The notes beneath the pieces are model-generated. The model was not told the origin of the DNA. It searched no databases and saw nothing but the letters and a program-made list of their open reading frames with translations. A program made the translations under genes and the position numbers. This document shows positions 29,490-38,449 of a stretch of 64,000 nucleotides of DNA, one piece after another (the first letter of the stretch is position 1; each line of letters opens with the position of its first letter). The DNA is from Neptunomonas phycophila. Its GTDB lineage: Bacteria; Pseudomonadota; Gammaproteobacteria; Pseudomonadales; Balneatricaceae. The stretch lies in the NCBI RefSeq assembly GCF_001922575.1, contig NZ_MRCI01000001.1, positions 992,001 through 1,056,000 of the forward strand, in the 5' to 3' direction.

Positions 29490-29499
29490 GCCTTGGTTT
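29465..29499. terminator. Weak stem at a convergent gene junction
   Basis: AAACCAAGG (29465-29473) pairs with CCTTGGTTT (29491-29499) across a 17-nt loop that includes the stop codon of the REC-PAS-GGDEF-EAL gene. It lies between convergent genes and could end both transcripts, but the U-tract is poor. Confidence 0.35.
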
Positions 29500-29506
29500 A
29501 ATTAAG

Positions 29507-30148
29507 TTATACCCGTAAAAACTCGGCACGCATTCTTTCGTTCGTTTTAAATTTTCCGCCTACCGCGAGTGTTCCGGTAGATGAACTTGTATCCATTACA
29601 CCGCGTGACTTAACGCAATAGTGGGTTGCTTGTATGCTCACGGCTACATCATCAGTGCCGAGCAAGGCTTGAAGAGCAATTAATATTTGTTGATTGAGAC
29701 GCTCTTGAACTTGCGGTCGCTGAGCAAAAAAGCGAACAATCCGGTTAATTTTAGAAAGTCCAATGATTGTATCTTTGGGGATATAGGCAACATTTGCTAG
29801 CCCATCAATAGTGACGAAATGATGCTCGCACGCACTCGTTAGGCTAATGTCTTTGACTTTCACCATCTCTTCTACGCGCATTTTATTCTCGATTAAAGCA
29901 ATTGACGGAAAATTACTGTAATCCAGCCCCGAGAAAATTTCGTTAACGTACATTTTAGCTATGCGGTGAGGGGTCTCGGTTAAGCTATCATCATTTAAGT
30001 CTAAGCCTAGAGTACTGAGTACTTCTGTCATCAGCCCTTTAATACGTTCGTATTTTTGGTTGTTATCCATTGGGGTTTCTACCAATGGGGTTTCAAGTCC
30101 CGCTTCTTGTAACCGTTTCTGAACGAGTCTGGCTTCAGGGCTTAGCAT
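29507..30148 (-). CDS. folE: GTP cyclohydrolase I, FolE
   Basis: The 213-residue protein is closely similar to Escherichia coli Fol[22 protein letters not shown] and [10 protein letters not shown] hold the zinc ligands (Cys, His, Cys) and catalytic His. It converts GTP to dihydroneopterin triphosphate for folate or other pterins. I use ATG 30148 (AGGA 9 nt upstream, LSPEARLV matching the usual N terminus); ATG 30181 adds 11 residues and lacks a ribosome site. It lies downstream of an FAD oxidoreductase gene on the same strand, as in marine photolyase-linked clusters, where an extra FolE is common. Confidence 0.93.
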   Translation of the reverse strand: MLSPEARLVQKRLQEAGLETPLVETPMDNNQKYERIKGLMTEVLSTLGLDLNDDSLTETPHRIAKMYVNEIFSGLDYSNFPSIALIENKMRVEEMVKVKDISLTSACEHHFVTIDGLANVAYIPKDTIIGLSKINRIVRFFAQRPQVQERLNQQILIALQALLGTDDVAVSIQATHYCVKSRGVMDTSSSTGTLAVGGKFKTNERMRAEFLRV

Positions 30149-30280
30149 GTGTAAATGTCCTGCTGTCGATGTTTGTTTCATTTTCTATATATACGATGGT
30201 TATCGTCATCTGGATGATATATGACTCTTTGGACATATTTTGATTCCATACGAAACCGGTTGCGGGTAGGGTCGAGACTT

Positions 30281-31288
30281 TTACGAACCCTTCAATTCCT
30301 CGATCAGTAGACGTGCTAATTGGGTAGCGCTTTGCCAAGCTGCTTCTGCAGGAGGCAAGTTTGCTTCCCCTGCCAATATCCAGTCGCCGCAAACAGCAAT
30401 TTTATCATGCTCACTCCATAAGTAACTAACTTGTTGAGTTTCGGTTGGATTACTTGTTTGCAGTGTATGGTGTTTTGCGTAAAGCCAGCGATGAGATCGC
30501 GTGTAAGCGACGGTTAGTTTTTGATCTAGCATATGCTCAAAGGCTTGGAGTAGATGCTCGGATACAGAGTCTGCATCTGTATCGATATGGGAGCGGCTCC
30601 ATTCATCTGATGCTTCTACAACCCAGACTTCTTTGTATTCTTTGGAGTGTCGGCCGGGCTTTGCTGAGTCGCGAACGGCCCGCTTGATAGGCCCAGAACT
30701 CAATAGAATATCAGGGGTTACCTCTGAATGAACAGATAGCCCGATGATTAAAATCCAATTTGCAGAAGGCTGGATGGCTTCTGCTTTGTGTGCAAAACGT
30801 GGGATGGACTCAAGCAATGGCACGGCTTGCGGAGCCGGAGTCGTGATGACTGCTGCATCAAACCGATCAAGGCAATCCCCATTTTCATCTCGCAGGATAA
30901 CTCCTAAGTTATCCGGCCACACGTGGCTAATTCGGCAACGAGTCATCAAGGTTACGTTAGATAAAAGTGTGCGAGTTAAGGCTGAAAACCGAGGTGATGC
31001 TACCCAGTAATTTTGTGTAGATATATTTTGCTCAATAGATTGTACGCAAGTAGGCCATGGCACAATACAGGGTAGGTCTCGTAACCATGTATCAAAGGGT
31101 TCTGAAATGTTTTCAAAATAGGGTAGACCGATGTCTACACTGTCTTCGCCGACGCGAGCACTGGATAAGCGTCCTCCGGTACCCCGGCTTTTTTCATATA
31201 CGGTTACTTGAAAGCCAGCTTTGTTTAGTTCGTTGGCGAGAATGCATCCTGATAGGCCTGCACCTACTATAGCAATCTGTTTTGTCAT
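30281..31288 (-). CDS. FAD/NAD(P)-dependent amine oxidase-like protein
   Basis: The 335-residue protein has an N-terminal dinucleotide-binding motif (IAIVGAGLSGCILA) and the second flavin motif RGTGGRLSSAR, as in renalase-like and amine-oxidase-type flavoproteins. The C-terminal FAD motif GDWILAGEANLPPAEAAW is also present. It is cytoplasmic. It is about 130 nt upstream of folE, same strand. Relatives often sit near photolyases and SDRs. The substrate is unknown. Confidence 0.85.
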   Translation of the reverse strand: MTKQIAIVGAGLSGCILANELNKAGFQVTVYEKSRGTGGRLSSARVGEDSVDIGLPYFENISEPFDTWLRDLPCIVPWPTCVQSIEQNISTQNYWVASPRFSALTRTLLSNVTLMTRCRISHVWPDNLGVILRDENGDCLDRFDAAVITTPAPQAVPLLESIPRFAHKAEAIQPSANWILIIGLSVHSEVTPDILLSSGPIKRAVRDSAKPGRHSKEYKEVWVVEASDEWSRSHIDTDADSVSEHLLQAFEHMLDQKLTVAYTRSHRWLYAKHHTLQTSNPTETQQVSYLWSEHDKIAVCGDWILAGEANLPPAEAAWQSATQLARLLIEELKGS

Positions 31289-31367
31289 CGTATTCTCAAA
31301 TAGTAAGGCGGATCATTAATGGAAGTTCTTGCTGTCTTATTGCAAGGTCAATCTGAAATTTAGCGTG

Positions 31368-31691
31368 CTAAAATCTCAATTGGATAGCAGCTGAGCGAGA
31401 GTCTGTATTTGAAGTCCATTGCTTAGCGGTGTCGGGTATGCAGAGTTCGGAGTGAGGAATCGTTTGCTCTAATGTTGCTTTATGTAAGCCTACAGCTCTG
31501 AGTAAATCGTAACCTTGGGCTAGGTTCTTTAGGGTTATAACTTCTCCCTGTTTTGTTTTCAATAAAGCACTAGAAGGGGTTTCACCCAGTATATAGTTGA
31601 CTTTGATTACCATTGCACCGCAGGCGGGTTCAATAAACGACACTTCTGTACCTGGTTGATGTGCTAAATGTTTTAACTCTTTAATTTGCAT
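31368..31691 (-). CDS. Small conserved protein, DUF6482-like
   Basis: A 107-residue soluble protein beginning MQIKELKHLA, with a small beta-rich core (GAMVIKVNYILGE, SALLKTKQGEVITLKNLAQGYDLLRAVGL). It resembles short uncharacterised gammaproteobacterial proteins (DUF6482, from memory). GGGGAG stands upstream of the ATG. It is isolated between the FAD oxidoreductase gene and the terminator of the aroQ operon. No function can be assigned. Confidence 0.65.
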   Translation of the reverse strand: MQIKELKHLAHQPGTEVSFIEPACGAMVIKVNYILGETPSSALLKTKQGEVITLKNLAQGYDLLRAVGLHKATLEQTIPHSELCIPDTAKQWTSNTDSRSAAIQLRF

Positions 31692-31751
31692 AATTTTACT
31701 CCCCTTGCATTGGTTGATACGAAACTTCAGCGTTTCCCGATGAGTGCGAGC

Positions 31752-31779
31752 AATAAAAAGGCGCTCATAAGAGCGCCTT
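31752..31779 (-). terminator. Rho-independent terminator of the dctPQM-aroQ operon
   Basis: On the minus strand a perfect 9-bp stem AAGGCGCTC/GAGCGCCTT with a 4-nt loop is followed by TTTTTATTG, about 20 nt past the aroQ stop. Confidence 0.9.
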
Positions 31780-31800
31780 AGAAAACAAGAAATGTAGAGG

Positions 31801-32235
31801 TTAGCTTAAGTTAATAAAGTAATCTAATGCGGCTACATAACCAAAAGTGCCTAAACCTGCGATAACGCCATCTGCTCTGAGTGACACATAAGAGTGATGT
31901 CGAAAGCTTTCGCGTTTGTGAACATTTGAAATATGAACTTCAACTACGGGGCTTTCAAAAGCATTGAGTGCATCTAAAATAGCAACAGAAGTATGTGTAA
32001 AAGCGGCAGGGTTGATAATGATGCCGTTTGCCTTGTCGCGAGCTTCATGGATTTTATCGATGATAGCTCCTTCGTGATTGCTTTGAAAAAAGTCAACAGT
32101 GAAGCCTGATTGAGCTGCTTTAGTCTCAAGCTTTGCCTGAACGTCTGCTAGTGTTTCATAGCCATAAATTTCCGGCTGGCGCTTCCCTAGCAAGTTGAGA
32201 TTAGGCCCATTCAATACATATATAACATTGCTCAT
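31801..32235 (-). CDS. aroQ: Type II 3-dehydroquinate dehydratase
   Basis: The 144-residue enzyme has the family pattern: [19 protein letters not shown] near the N terminus (catalytic Tyr), [12 protein letters not shown], and [19 protein letters not shown] with the catalytic His. It interconverts 3-dehydroquinate and 3-dehydroshikimate and forms a dodecamer. ATG 32235 is preceded by AAGGA at 8 nt; the much longer in-frame extension is not real. Its place as last gene of a TRAP transporter operon, near a shikimate dehydrogenase and a dehydroshikimate dehydratase gene, points to a catabolic (QuiB/QutE-like) rather than biosynthetic role. Confidence 0.93.
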   Translation of the reverse strand: MSNVIYVLNGPNLNLLGKRQPEIYGYETLADVQAKLETKAAQSGFTVDFFQSNHEGAIIDKIHEARDKANGIIINPAAFTHTSVAILDALNAFESPVVEVHISNVHKRESFRHHSYVSLRADGVIAGLGTFGYVAALDYFINLS

Positions 32236-32258
32236 CACAAAATCCTTTGGGTACTCGT

Positions 32259-33527
32259 TTAATAACCAAACAGTCTTGGTATAAAGGTAACTGTTTGCGG
32301 CACAAACGTAATAAGAAGAAGTACGCCTAATTCTACTAGGAATAGCGGCATGATTCTGCGTGAAATTGCGCCCATACCTACGTTTGCAATGGAATTCGAA
32401 ACAAATAGACAAATTCCCATTGGCGGCGTTACCAGTCCAATCATCAAATTAAAGATGACAACAATGCCAAAGTGAGTGGGGTCGATGCCTAAACTCATGG
32501 CGATTGGGTGGATAATAGGGAGCAGAATAAGCATGGCCGCAATCCCTTCTAAAAAGAGGCCTACGACTAAAAGAATAAGATTCACCATGAGCAAAAATAC
32601 CCAAGGGTTAGTAACCTCACCTAATACATAGCTGCTAATGGTTTGTGGCACCCGAGAAAATGTAAGCATCCAGTTAGCGGCAGCCACTACGGCAATAATA
32701 ATTAAAATAACTGATGAATCTCGCATAGCGCGCACGAAGATATGGGGTAGACGAGATAAATTAAGGGTTTTAAGGATAAATATGCCCGCTATCAGTGCAT
32801 ATCCTGCGGCAAGAGCAGCGGCTTCTGTTGGCGTAACAATTCCCGTTAAAATAGATCCCACAATAAATATCGGCATAAATAAGGGGATCCATGCATTAAC
32901 AAATGCACTAAAGCGTTCTTTGGCTGAAAGTTTGGGGCGTAAAGGAGCGTAGTGTCCTGCATAGATACGCACATAAATTGATAAGCCAATAGCTAAAAAT
33001 AGGCCCGGAGCGACACCGGCTAAAAAAAGTGCAGGCACCGATACTCCGCTGGTGATAAGTGCGTAAATAATAACGGGTATGCTAGGAGGAATCATCGGGC
33101 CTATTACCGATGAAGCGGCCGTTAGTGCGGCTGCGAAATCGCGCGGATAACCTTCTTTTTCCATGGTTGGAATGAATATACGTCCCAGTGCTGATGTGTC
33201 AGCGACCGCTGAACCAGATAAGCCTGCAAAAATAACAGAGGCCCATATATTAACCTGTGCTAAGCCGGCTTTAGTGTGGCCAACCAGTGCATTGGCAAAC
33301 TTAATAATACGGTCGGTAATACCGCTTTCGTTCATTAACTCGCCAGCAAGGACAAAAAGGGGGATAGCAAGAATCGCAAATGAATCTATGCCTGAAAAAA
33401 TACGTTGGCTAACTAGGCCGAACGAAAAAGGAGTTTGTGATACGTGTCCAAACACGGCCAGGAGAATAGCAAAAGCAATGGGGCTGCCAATAACCATCAA
33501 GACAATAAGAATACCAAAACCTAACAT
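32259..33527 (-). CDS. TRAP transporter large permease, DctM type
   Basis: A 422-residue membrane protein with about 12 hydrophobic segments and DctM features ([43 protein letters not shown]). It uses the sodium gradient to move substrate handed over by the binding protein. The start is ATG 33527, 4 nt after the small-permease stop; TTG 33563 would overlap it. Given aroQ in the operon and the divergent aroE-like gene, the substrate is probably shikimate, quinate or dehydroshikimate. Confidence 0.92.
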   Translation of the reverse strand: MLGFGILIVLMVIGSPIAFAILLAVFGHVSQTPFSFGLVSQRIFSGIDSFAILAIPLFVLAGELMNESGITDRIIKFANALVGHTKAGLAQVNIWASVIFAGLSGSAVADTSALGRIFIPTMEKEGYPRDFAAALTAASSVIGPMIPPSIPVIIYALITSGVSVPALFLAGVAPGLFLAIGLSIYVRIYAGHYAPLRPKLSAKERFSAFVNAWIPLFMPIFIVGSILTGIVTPTEAAALAAGYALIAGIFILKTLNLSRLPHIFVRAMRDSSVILIIIAVVAAANWMLTFSRVPQTISSYVLGEVTNPWVFLLMVNLILLVVGLFLEGIAAMLILLPIIHPIAMSLGIDPTHFGIVVIFNLMIGLVTPPMGICLFVSNSIANVGMGAISRRIMPLFLVELGVLLLITFVPQTVTFIPRLFGY

Positions 33528-33531
33528 GACA

Positions 33532-34002
33532 TTACTCGCTCTGTATCGAAGGTGATAGGACAAGCTCAGATAGCTTAATAAGTGCCGCGATCGTTAAACC
33601 TACACCACCAATCACCATTGCTACTTGAAAGTAATACATTGGAATTCCAGAGCCTGGGGCGGTTATAGCACCTCGCTTCATCATAAAAAGGTAGCCAGAC
33701 CACGCTAAAATAATGCCAGACACTAAGACGACAATGTCAGATATGACATGAAGGATGTTGCGGATTTTGGGTGAGACAGCGTCTTCGAGGAAGCTGAATT
33801 TTATATGCATCCCTTCTAGGTAACATAAAATAGTGCCAAACATGGTGCCATATATCATGGCGTATTTAGCGATTTCTTCGCTCCATTGGATTGGTGAGTT
33901 GAGTAGGTAACGGCTCAGACTACTTGCTAAAACAACAGAAAACACAATTAACAAAGAGGTGCCTGTCAGCCAGGACAGGGCTTTTTTATAGAAGGGCTTC
34001 AT
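33532..34002 (-). CDS. TRAP transporter small permease, DctQ type
   Basis: A 156-residue protein with four membrane helices and the DctQ signature region RYLLNSPIQWSEEIAKYAMIYGTMFG. It is the membrane partner of the large permease. Of three in-frame starts (TTG 34047, ATG 34023, ATG 34002) I choose the last, which begins MKPFYKK just before the first helix; none has a strong ribosome site. Confidence 0.88.
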   Translation of the reverse strand: MKPFYKKALSWLTGTSLLIVFSVVLASSLSRYLLNSPIQWSEEIAKYAMIYGTMFGTILCYLEGMHIKFSFLEDAVSPKIRNILHVISDIVVLVSGIILAWSGYLFMMKRGAITAPGSGIPMYYFQVAMVIGGVGLTIAALIKLSELVLSPSIQSE

Positions 34003-34077
34003 AGGACAATATCTCAAGGGCATGGCTTGAAAAAATGCTGGAAGCAAAAGGTCACTCCCAGCATTGTTTTACCAGGG

Positions 34078-35094
34078 TTACTTCGTAACAGACGCGACAG
34101 CTGCTTGGGCCTTATCTACCCAAGTATCACCAATTTGACCTTTGAGCCATTCTAAAACAGCAGGTTGGGCGGCTTCACGAAAAAGCTCAAGTTGGGCAGT
34201 TGTTGGTGTGGTGATTGTCATACCGTTAGACGCCAGTTGAGATAAACCTTCTGCCGAGTTGATTTGTTGAATTGCACGGCCTACAAGCCCTGCTACTTTT
34301 GCTGCTCGCTCTACAATAGCGCGGTCAGCGTCGTTAAGCCCGGCAAATACGTCTTCATTAATTAATAGGAAATCCGTCCCGTAGACGTGTCCATCTAATG
34401 TTAAATGGTTTTGAAATTCGTAGAACTTGTTACCATAGATAACACTGATAGGGTTCTCTTGGCCGTCGACCACGCCGGTTGTCAACGCAGAAGGTACTTC
34501 AGGCCAAGCGATAGGAGTCGGTTCACCACCCATTGCTTTAACCATTTCCACGTATAACGGCAGTGTCATTACACGGATTTTTAAGCCTTCTAAATCTTTA
34601 GGTTCGGCTATTGGGCGCTTAGAGTTTGTAAAGTTTCGAAAACCAGTTTCACCGTACGCTAAAGTACGTAACCCGGTTTTTGCTAAGCAGTTTTCAGAAA
34701 GTGCCTTGCCAAATTCGCCGTCCAGCACTTCCCAAGCAACAGGCGCTGAAGGAAACAGGTAGGGGATTTCTAGAACGGACGCTTCTTGGCAAACTTTAGC
34801 AAATGCGCCAGACACCATTGTCATACTTAATGTGCCTTCTTGAGCCGACTGTACTAAGTCTGTTTCGCCGCCTAATTGACTTGCCGGGTAAATATCTACC
34901 TCAATACGTCCACCCGATTCAGCCTCAACAAGTTCTTTAAAGACTTTAGAAGCAGCCCCTTTTTTAGATGTCGTCCACTCTTGTGGATCTACATGGCCTA
35001 GTGTCAGGGTTACCTCTGCAGCTTGAGCAGAAAAGGAGACTGCAGCAGCCACTGAAGCCAAGGTGAGAGTTACGTTTTTTACGGTTAATTTCAT
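34078..35094 (-). CDS. TRAP transporter substrate-binding protein, DctP type
   Basis: A 338-residue periplasmic protein with a Sec signal peptide (residues 1-25, cleavage after SAQA). It has the DctP fold, including the carboxylate-binding Arg region (LEGLKIRVMTLPLYVEMVKAMGGEPTPIAW) and VVDGQENP. GGAG stands 7 nt before the ATG. It is the first gene of dctPQM-aroQ, divergent from the shikimate dehydrogenase-like gene. The ligand is likely a cyclic hydroxy acid of the quinate/shikimate group, by context. Confidence 0.92.
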   Translation of the reverse strand: MKLTVKNVTLTLASVAAAVSFSAQAAEVTLTLGHVDPQEWTTSKKGAASKVFKELVEAESGGRIEVDIYPASQLGGETDLVQSAQEGTLSMTMVSGAFAKVCQEASVLEIPYLFPSAPVAWEVLDGEFGKALSENCLAKTGLRTLAYGETGFRNFTNSKRPIAEPKDLEGLKIRVMTLPLYVEMVKAMGGEPTPIAWPEVPSALTTGVVDGQENPISVIYGNKFYEFQNHLTLDGHVYGTDFLLINEDVFAGLNDADRAIVERAAKVAGLVGRAIQQINSAEGLSQLASNGMTITTPTTAQLELFREAAQPAVLEWLKGQIGDTWVDKAQAAVASVTK

Positions 35095-35761
35095 GTTACA
35101 TCTCCAAAGGCGACTTCTAAGAAGTCTTCTGTTTTTTATGTTTATAGTTATTTCAAGCGAGGGTGTTACGCCTGAAATTGCCCTGAGTCGGCTAAGAGCC
35201 GATAAGTATACGGCTAATTTTATAGTTTGTTATTAAAAATAACCTATATATTAACCCGTTAAATTGACATTTTTTATGCATTATTACGATCAAATCTTCT
35301 CATTAAGCAATTAATACCTAAAATTATTGGGTTTTGAGCTAAACGACTATTGAGTAGTAGGTGAACTTTGAGTGATTGCTATCGATATGAAAAATGAGAT
35401 TTTGTCGTTTTAGTATACTGTTATTGTAATATAAAAGTGTTTTTAAACAGGATAAATGTTTTTATTTAGTTAGATTTTTTCTCTTTTCAATCAGATATTT
35501 TTTACATAAGTAATTGATAATTAATAACAAATAGATTTTTTGATATGTTCTCGACGCGAAATTAGATAATGTATCCCTGATAAAACCTAAAAGTATCCTA
35601 TATTTTGTTTTATATCATATATGTTGACTTGCCGCGGTGGAGGTAATTATGATCGCTGCGATGTGATCATTCGTGGTTGCACCTTAGCTTTGTGCTAGCG
35701 TGGGATTAGATGGCAAATCTCGATTAGCATTCGCAGTGAGCAGTATTGTGGAGAATAAGAA
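35095..35761. promoter_or_regulatory. 667-bp divergent regulatory region between dctP and the aroE-like gene
   Basis: No gene is visible; the tract is very A+T-rich. It contains a perfect palindrome AGTATACT (35412-35419), a site AAGTATCCTA within the 19-bp motif at 35588-35606, and arms ATGATC/GATCAT (35649-35654, 35665-35670) spaced by 10 nt. The repeated GTATAC-like cores suggest several operators for a shared regulator. Confidence 0.5.
35588..35606 (-). promoter_or_regulatory. 19-bp shared operator-like motif, aroE side
   Basis: Read on the minus strand this is AAAATATAGGATACTTTTA. It matches 18 of 19 bases at 47301-47319 upstream of the dehydroshikimate dehydratase gene, and its AGGATAC core recurs at 36716-36722 before the local GntR gene. 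It lies about 155 nt before the dehydrogenase start. Confidence 0.6.
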
Positions 35762-36616
35762 ATGATAAAGTTAGGCCTTATCGGTCAATCGATTCAAAAA
35801 TCAAGCGCGCCTTTGTTACATACGTTGTTAGGTGAGTTGCACAACATACCGGTAATGTATGATTTACATGAGCCAGCTGATAAATCTCCCGAAGCGTTTG
35901 CTTTCACATTGAATCGGCTGTGTGAAGAAGGCTACACCGGATGCAATGTAACTTTTCCTTATAAGCAAATTGCGATTAATCACGCGACTAATACCAACGA
36001 GGCGGTAAAACGTGTTGGTTCCACAAATACACTGTCCTTTATCGGCGAGACGGTTAGCGCAGCGAATACCGACTACTCTGGTTTTATTCGCGGCTTCAAA
36101 AGCCGCTTAGGTGAGCAGCCGGCAGGTAACGTGTTATTGATTGGCGCTGGCGGTGTTGGCAGGGCAATAGCGTTTGCCTTATTTGACGTTGGTGCTACAC
36201 AAGTGATGATTTACGATGTGCATGAAGAGAGTGCTCGGTCATTATCTGAATCTATGTGTGCGGCTGGTTTGAAGGCCCGCTTTGTTACCAAAAATGACAT
36301 TGGTGATGCGGCTATGGATGCCGATGGTCTGGTAAATTGTACGCCAATTGGGCACTACAAAACGCCAGGTAACCCTCTTGAGCAAAGCTTGTTTGGACCA
36401 CAATCTTGGGCTTTTGATGCGGTCTACACACCCGTGGATACCGAATTCTTACAGGTTGCTCATCAAAAGCAGATGACGATTGTCTCTGGTTTTGACTTGT
36501 TTTTATATCAAGGCTTAGACGCATTTACTATTTTCACCGGACAATCCGTGGACGCCCCTTCGGTCCTAGCGCGCTTTAAAGAGAAGTTTAATGTGAAGAG
36601 CCAATTTATTAGATAG
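35762..36616 (+). CDS. Quinate/shikimate dehydrogenase, AroE family
   Basis: The 284-residue protein has the AroE pattern: LIGQSIQKSSAPLLHT (substrate serines), TGCNVTFPYKQ (catalytic Lys), GSTNTLSF, ANTDYSGF (Asn/Asp) and the NAD(P) loop GAGGVGRAIAFAL. After that loop YDVHEES has an acidic residue where NADP-specific AroE carries basic ones, suggesting NAD use, typical of catabolic quinate/shikimate dehydrogenases. GGAG stands 8 nt before the ATG. It is divergent from the TRAP-aroQ operon and followed by a terminator and a GntR gene. It probably oxidises shikimate, and perhaps quinate, for catabolism. Confidence 0.88.
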   Translation: MIKLGLIGQSIQKSSAPLLHTLLGELHNIPVMYDLHEPADKSPEAFAFTLNRLCEEGYTGCNVTFPYKQIAINHATNTNEAVKRVGSTNTLSFIGETVSAANTDYSGFIRGFKSRLGEQPAGNVLLIGAGGVGRAIAFALFDVGATQVMIYDVHEESARSLSESMCAAGLKARFVTKNDIGDAAMDADGLVNCTPIGHYKTPGNPLEQSLFGPQSWAFDAVYTPVDTEFLQVAHQKQMTIVSGFDLFLYQGLDAFTIFTGQSVDAPSVLARFKEKFNVKSQFIR

Positions 36617-36647
36617 TTATCTTTTCCTGGGCTATCAATGCTCCCTG

Positions 36648-36677
36648 AGCCTATCCATTATTGGATAGGCTTTTTTT
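36648..36677 (+). terminator. Rho-independent terminator after the aroE-like gene
   Basis: A perfect 10-bp stem AGCCTATCCA/TGGATAGGCT with a TTAT loop is followed by a run of T, about 30 nt past the stop codon. Confidence 0.93.
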
Positions 36678-36714
36678 ATGGGTGAAAAGTACAGGTAATC
36701 TATCTAAATTGTTA

Positions 36715-36725
36715 AAGGATACCTT
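36715..36725. promoter_or_regulatory. Palindrome AAGGATACCTT before the GntR gene
   Basis: AAGG-ATA-CCTT is a perfect inverted repeat 65 nt before the GntR start codon. Its AGGATAC core is shared with the motif upstream of the aroE-like gene, suggesting autoregulation together with control of the pathway genes. Confidence 0.45.
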
Positions 36726-36789
36726 AACTAAACTTGTTAGAATTGCTAAAAGGAATGTAGAATAGTTTATGTAGAATGTCGGAAAATGA

Positions 36790-37464
36790 ATGAATAATGC
36801 ATTGGATCGTAAGTTAGTTGGGCAAGCGGTTTACGAAAAACTACGAAATGATATTGTCACCGGACGCTTAAAGCCAGAACAAAAACTCAAGCTAAATCAG
36901 CTTAAAGAAACATATAACGTTAGTGTAAATACACTAAGAGAAACCTTGATGCGCTTGGTGGCTGAAGGTTTTGTGTCATTTGAAGACCAAAAGGGTTTTC
37001 GTGTTATCCCCGTCTCTATTGCGGATTTAGAGGAGTTAATAGAGCTACGCGGCACCTTGGAAATGCTAGGGCTAGAAAAGTCGTTCGAACGTAGAGATAC
37101 ATTGATCGATTGGAAATCTCGGCTTATTAGCGCCCACTTTCGCTTAAGTTGTGCTGAAAAGTTGATGATGGAAGATGAGGCGCAGCATGTAACTGCTTGG
37201 GAGAAGGCTGATAGAGATTTTCATACAGCCATTGTCTCTAATTGCGGATCAAAACAATTAATTCGTTATCATGCCTCTGTTATTGAGCTGTATATGCGTT
37301 ATCAAGTATTAGCGTTAAGCCAGCGCCCGTTTCGCGGGAAAGAGGTTATGGCTGAGCATCAAGAATTGGTTCAGCGGCTCTTGGATGATGATATAGAGGG
37401 GGCCAAATCCTTGCTGTCCCTCCATATTAGTCGAGGTAGTCAAACACCTAAAGCCACAGTGTAG
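36790..37464 (+). CDS. GntR family (FCD) regulator of the shikimate cluster
   Basis: The 224-residue protein has a winged helix (about residues 10-75: LVGQAVYEKLRNDI, VSVNTLRETLMRLVAEGFV) and an FCD effector domain (about 85-215; DRDFHTAIVSN, AEHQELVQRL with metal-site His). It is between the shikimate dehydrogenase-like gene and an AEC transporter gene. FCD regulators bind pathway carboxylates, so shikimate, dehydroshikimate or protocatechuate are candidate ligands. Its own promoter carries a palindrome related to motifs before two pathway genes. Confidence 0.87.
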   Translation: MNNALDRKLVGQAVYEKLRNDIVTGRLKPEQKLKLNQLKETYNVSVNTLRETLMRLVAEGFVSFEDQKGFRVIPVSIADLEELIELRGTLEMLGLEKSFERRDTLIDWKSRLISAHFRLSCAEKLMMEDEAQHVTAWEKADRDFHTAIVSNCGSKQLIRYHASVIELYMRYQVLALSQRPFRGKEVMAEHQELVQRLLDDDIEGAKSLLSLHISRGSQTPKATV

Positions 37465-37486
37465 CCCATGTTTATTGGCGGGGTAT

Positions 37487-38422
37487 TCAAAGTAAGATGC
37501 CTAATATGGCGGCTATCGATATGAAGGACACCATTGTTGCCCCCATGAGAATACTGGCGCATATACTTCGGTACCCGTAATTCCCACCTATAATGGGGTA
37601 TATGCTCATCATAGGCATGGCTGCCAATAAAATAGCGGCTAAGCGTAGTTCAGGGCTGAGGCCTGGAATGCAAAGCACCGCGAGCGCGACGCATAACGGG
37701 TGCATTAATAATTTACCGACGATAACAGTACTAATTTCTACCATATTCCCTTTTATGGTGGAGCCAACTAGGGAGCCTCCAATAACGAATAGGGCTGTTG
37801 TTGCTGAGGCGGCAGACAACATATGTAGGCTTTCATTAACAGGAGCGGGGAAGCGAATTTGTAGTGCCGACCCGATAAAACCTGCAACGATAGCAATGAT
37901 TAATGGGTTGCGAGTAACACGTTTAATAACTGATTTCCAAATTTGTAAAAGAGATTGGTTTTCCCCTTTGCCATTTGCGTACTCAATAGTCATTAAAGCC
38001 ACAGGAAATAGCAGCATATTCTCAATGATTAAGGCCATAGTAAATGCCACTGTAGGTGGATCATCAAACACTAAAATAAGAACAGGAAGACCAAAAAATG
38101 CACTGTTACTCATCGACATGCCCAATGCTTTAATACCGCTTCCTGTTAGGTTGTTGTTCAACAGTTTTTTAGCGATCAATAGTCCAATCGAAAAAGACAA
38201 CAGCGAGCCTATGCCATAAGCAAGTAAAAAGCGGGGTTCAATCACATCCGCAAAATCCATATGGACCAAGGTATCAAATATCAATGCGGGCAGCGTAAAG
38301 TACATGACAAAACGGCCCAGTCCCGGTAATGCATCCGTGGGCATTAGTCTTGTTTTAACCGCAACATAACCGAGTATGATTAAACAGAAAATGGGTGCTG
38401 TTGTAGCAAAAATCTCTAACAC
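37487..38422 (-). CDS. AEC family transporter
   Basis: A 311-residue integral membrane protein with about ten hydrophobic helices in two inverted halves, as in the auxin efflux carrier family (PF03547); bacterial members move malonate, malate and similar acids. It starts at GTG 38422 with GGGAG 6 nt upstream and follows pcaB by 27 nt on the same strand. A role in moving an aromatic or dicarboxylic acid of the pathway is plausible but unproven. Confidence 0.85.
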   Translation of the reverse strand: MLEIFATTAPIFCLIILGYVAVKTRLMPTDALPGLGRFVMYFTLPALIFDTLVHMDFADVIEPRFLLAYGIGSLLSFSIGLLIAKKLLNNNLTGSGIKALGMSMSNSAFFGLPVLILVFDDPPTVAFTMALIIENMLLFPVALMTIEYANGKGENQSLLQIWKSVIKRVTRNPLIIAIVAGFIGSALQIRFPAPVNESLHMLSAASATTALFVIGGSLVGSTIKGNMVEISTVIVGKLLMHPLCVALAVLCIPGLSPELRLAAILLAAMPMMSIYPIIGGNYGYRSICASILMGATMVSFISIAAILGILL

Positions 38423-38449
38423 GTTATTCTCCCTGTATCGTGTAGAAGT

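Noticed and set aside
32236-32412. N-terminal extension of AroQ to 203 residues
   Set aside because: It overlaps the DctM gene and has no ribosome site; ATG 32235 has one and matches the family length.
33163-33555. Plus-strand 130-codon frame opposite the TRAP large permease
   Set aside because: Antisense of a clear DctM gene; low-complexity translation with no start signal.
35649-35670. ATGATC-N10-GATCAT as a firm operator
   Set aside because: Six-base arms occur often by chance in A+T-rich DNA and it has no second copy; kept only as a note in the regulatory region.
37593-38219. 208-codon plus-strand frame opposite the AEC transporter
   Set aside because: Antisense of a well-supported membrane protein; the apparent length comes from codon bias.
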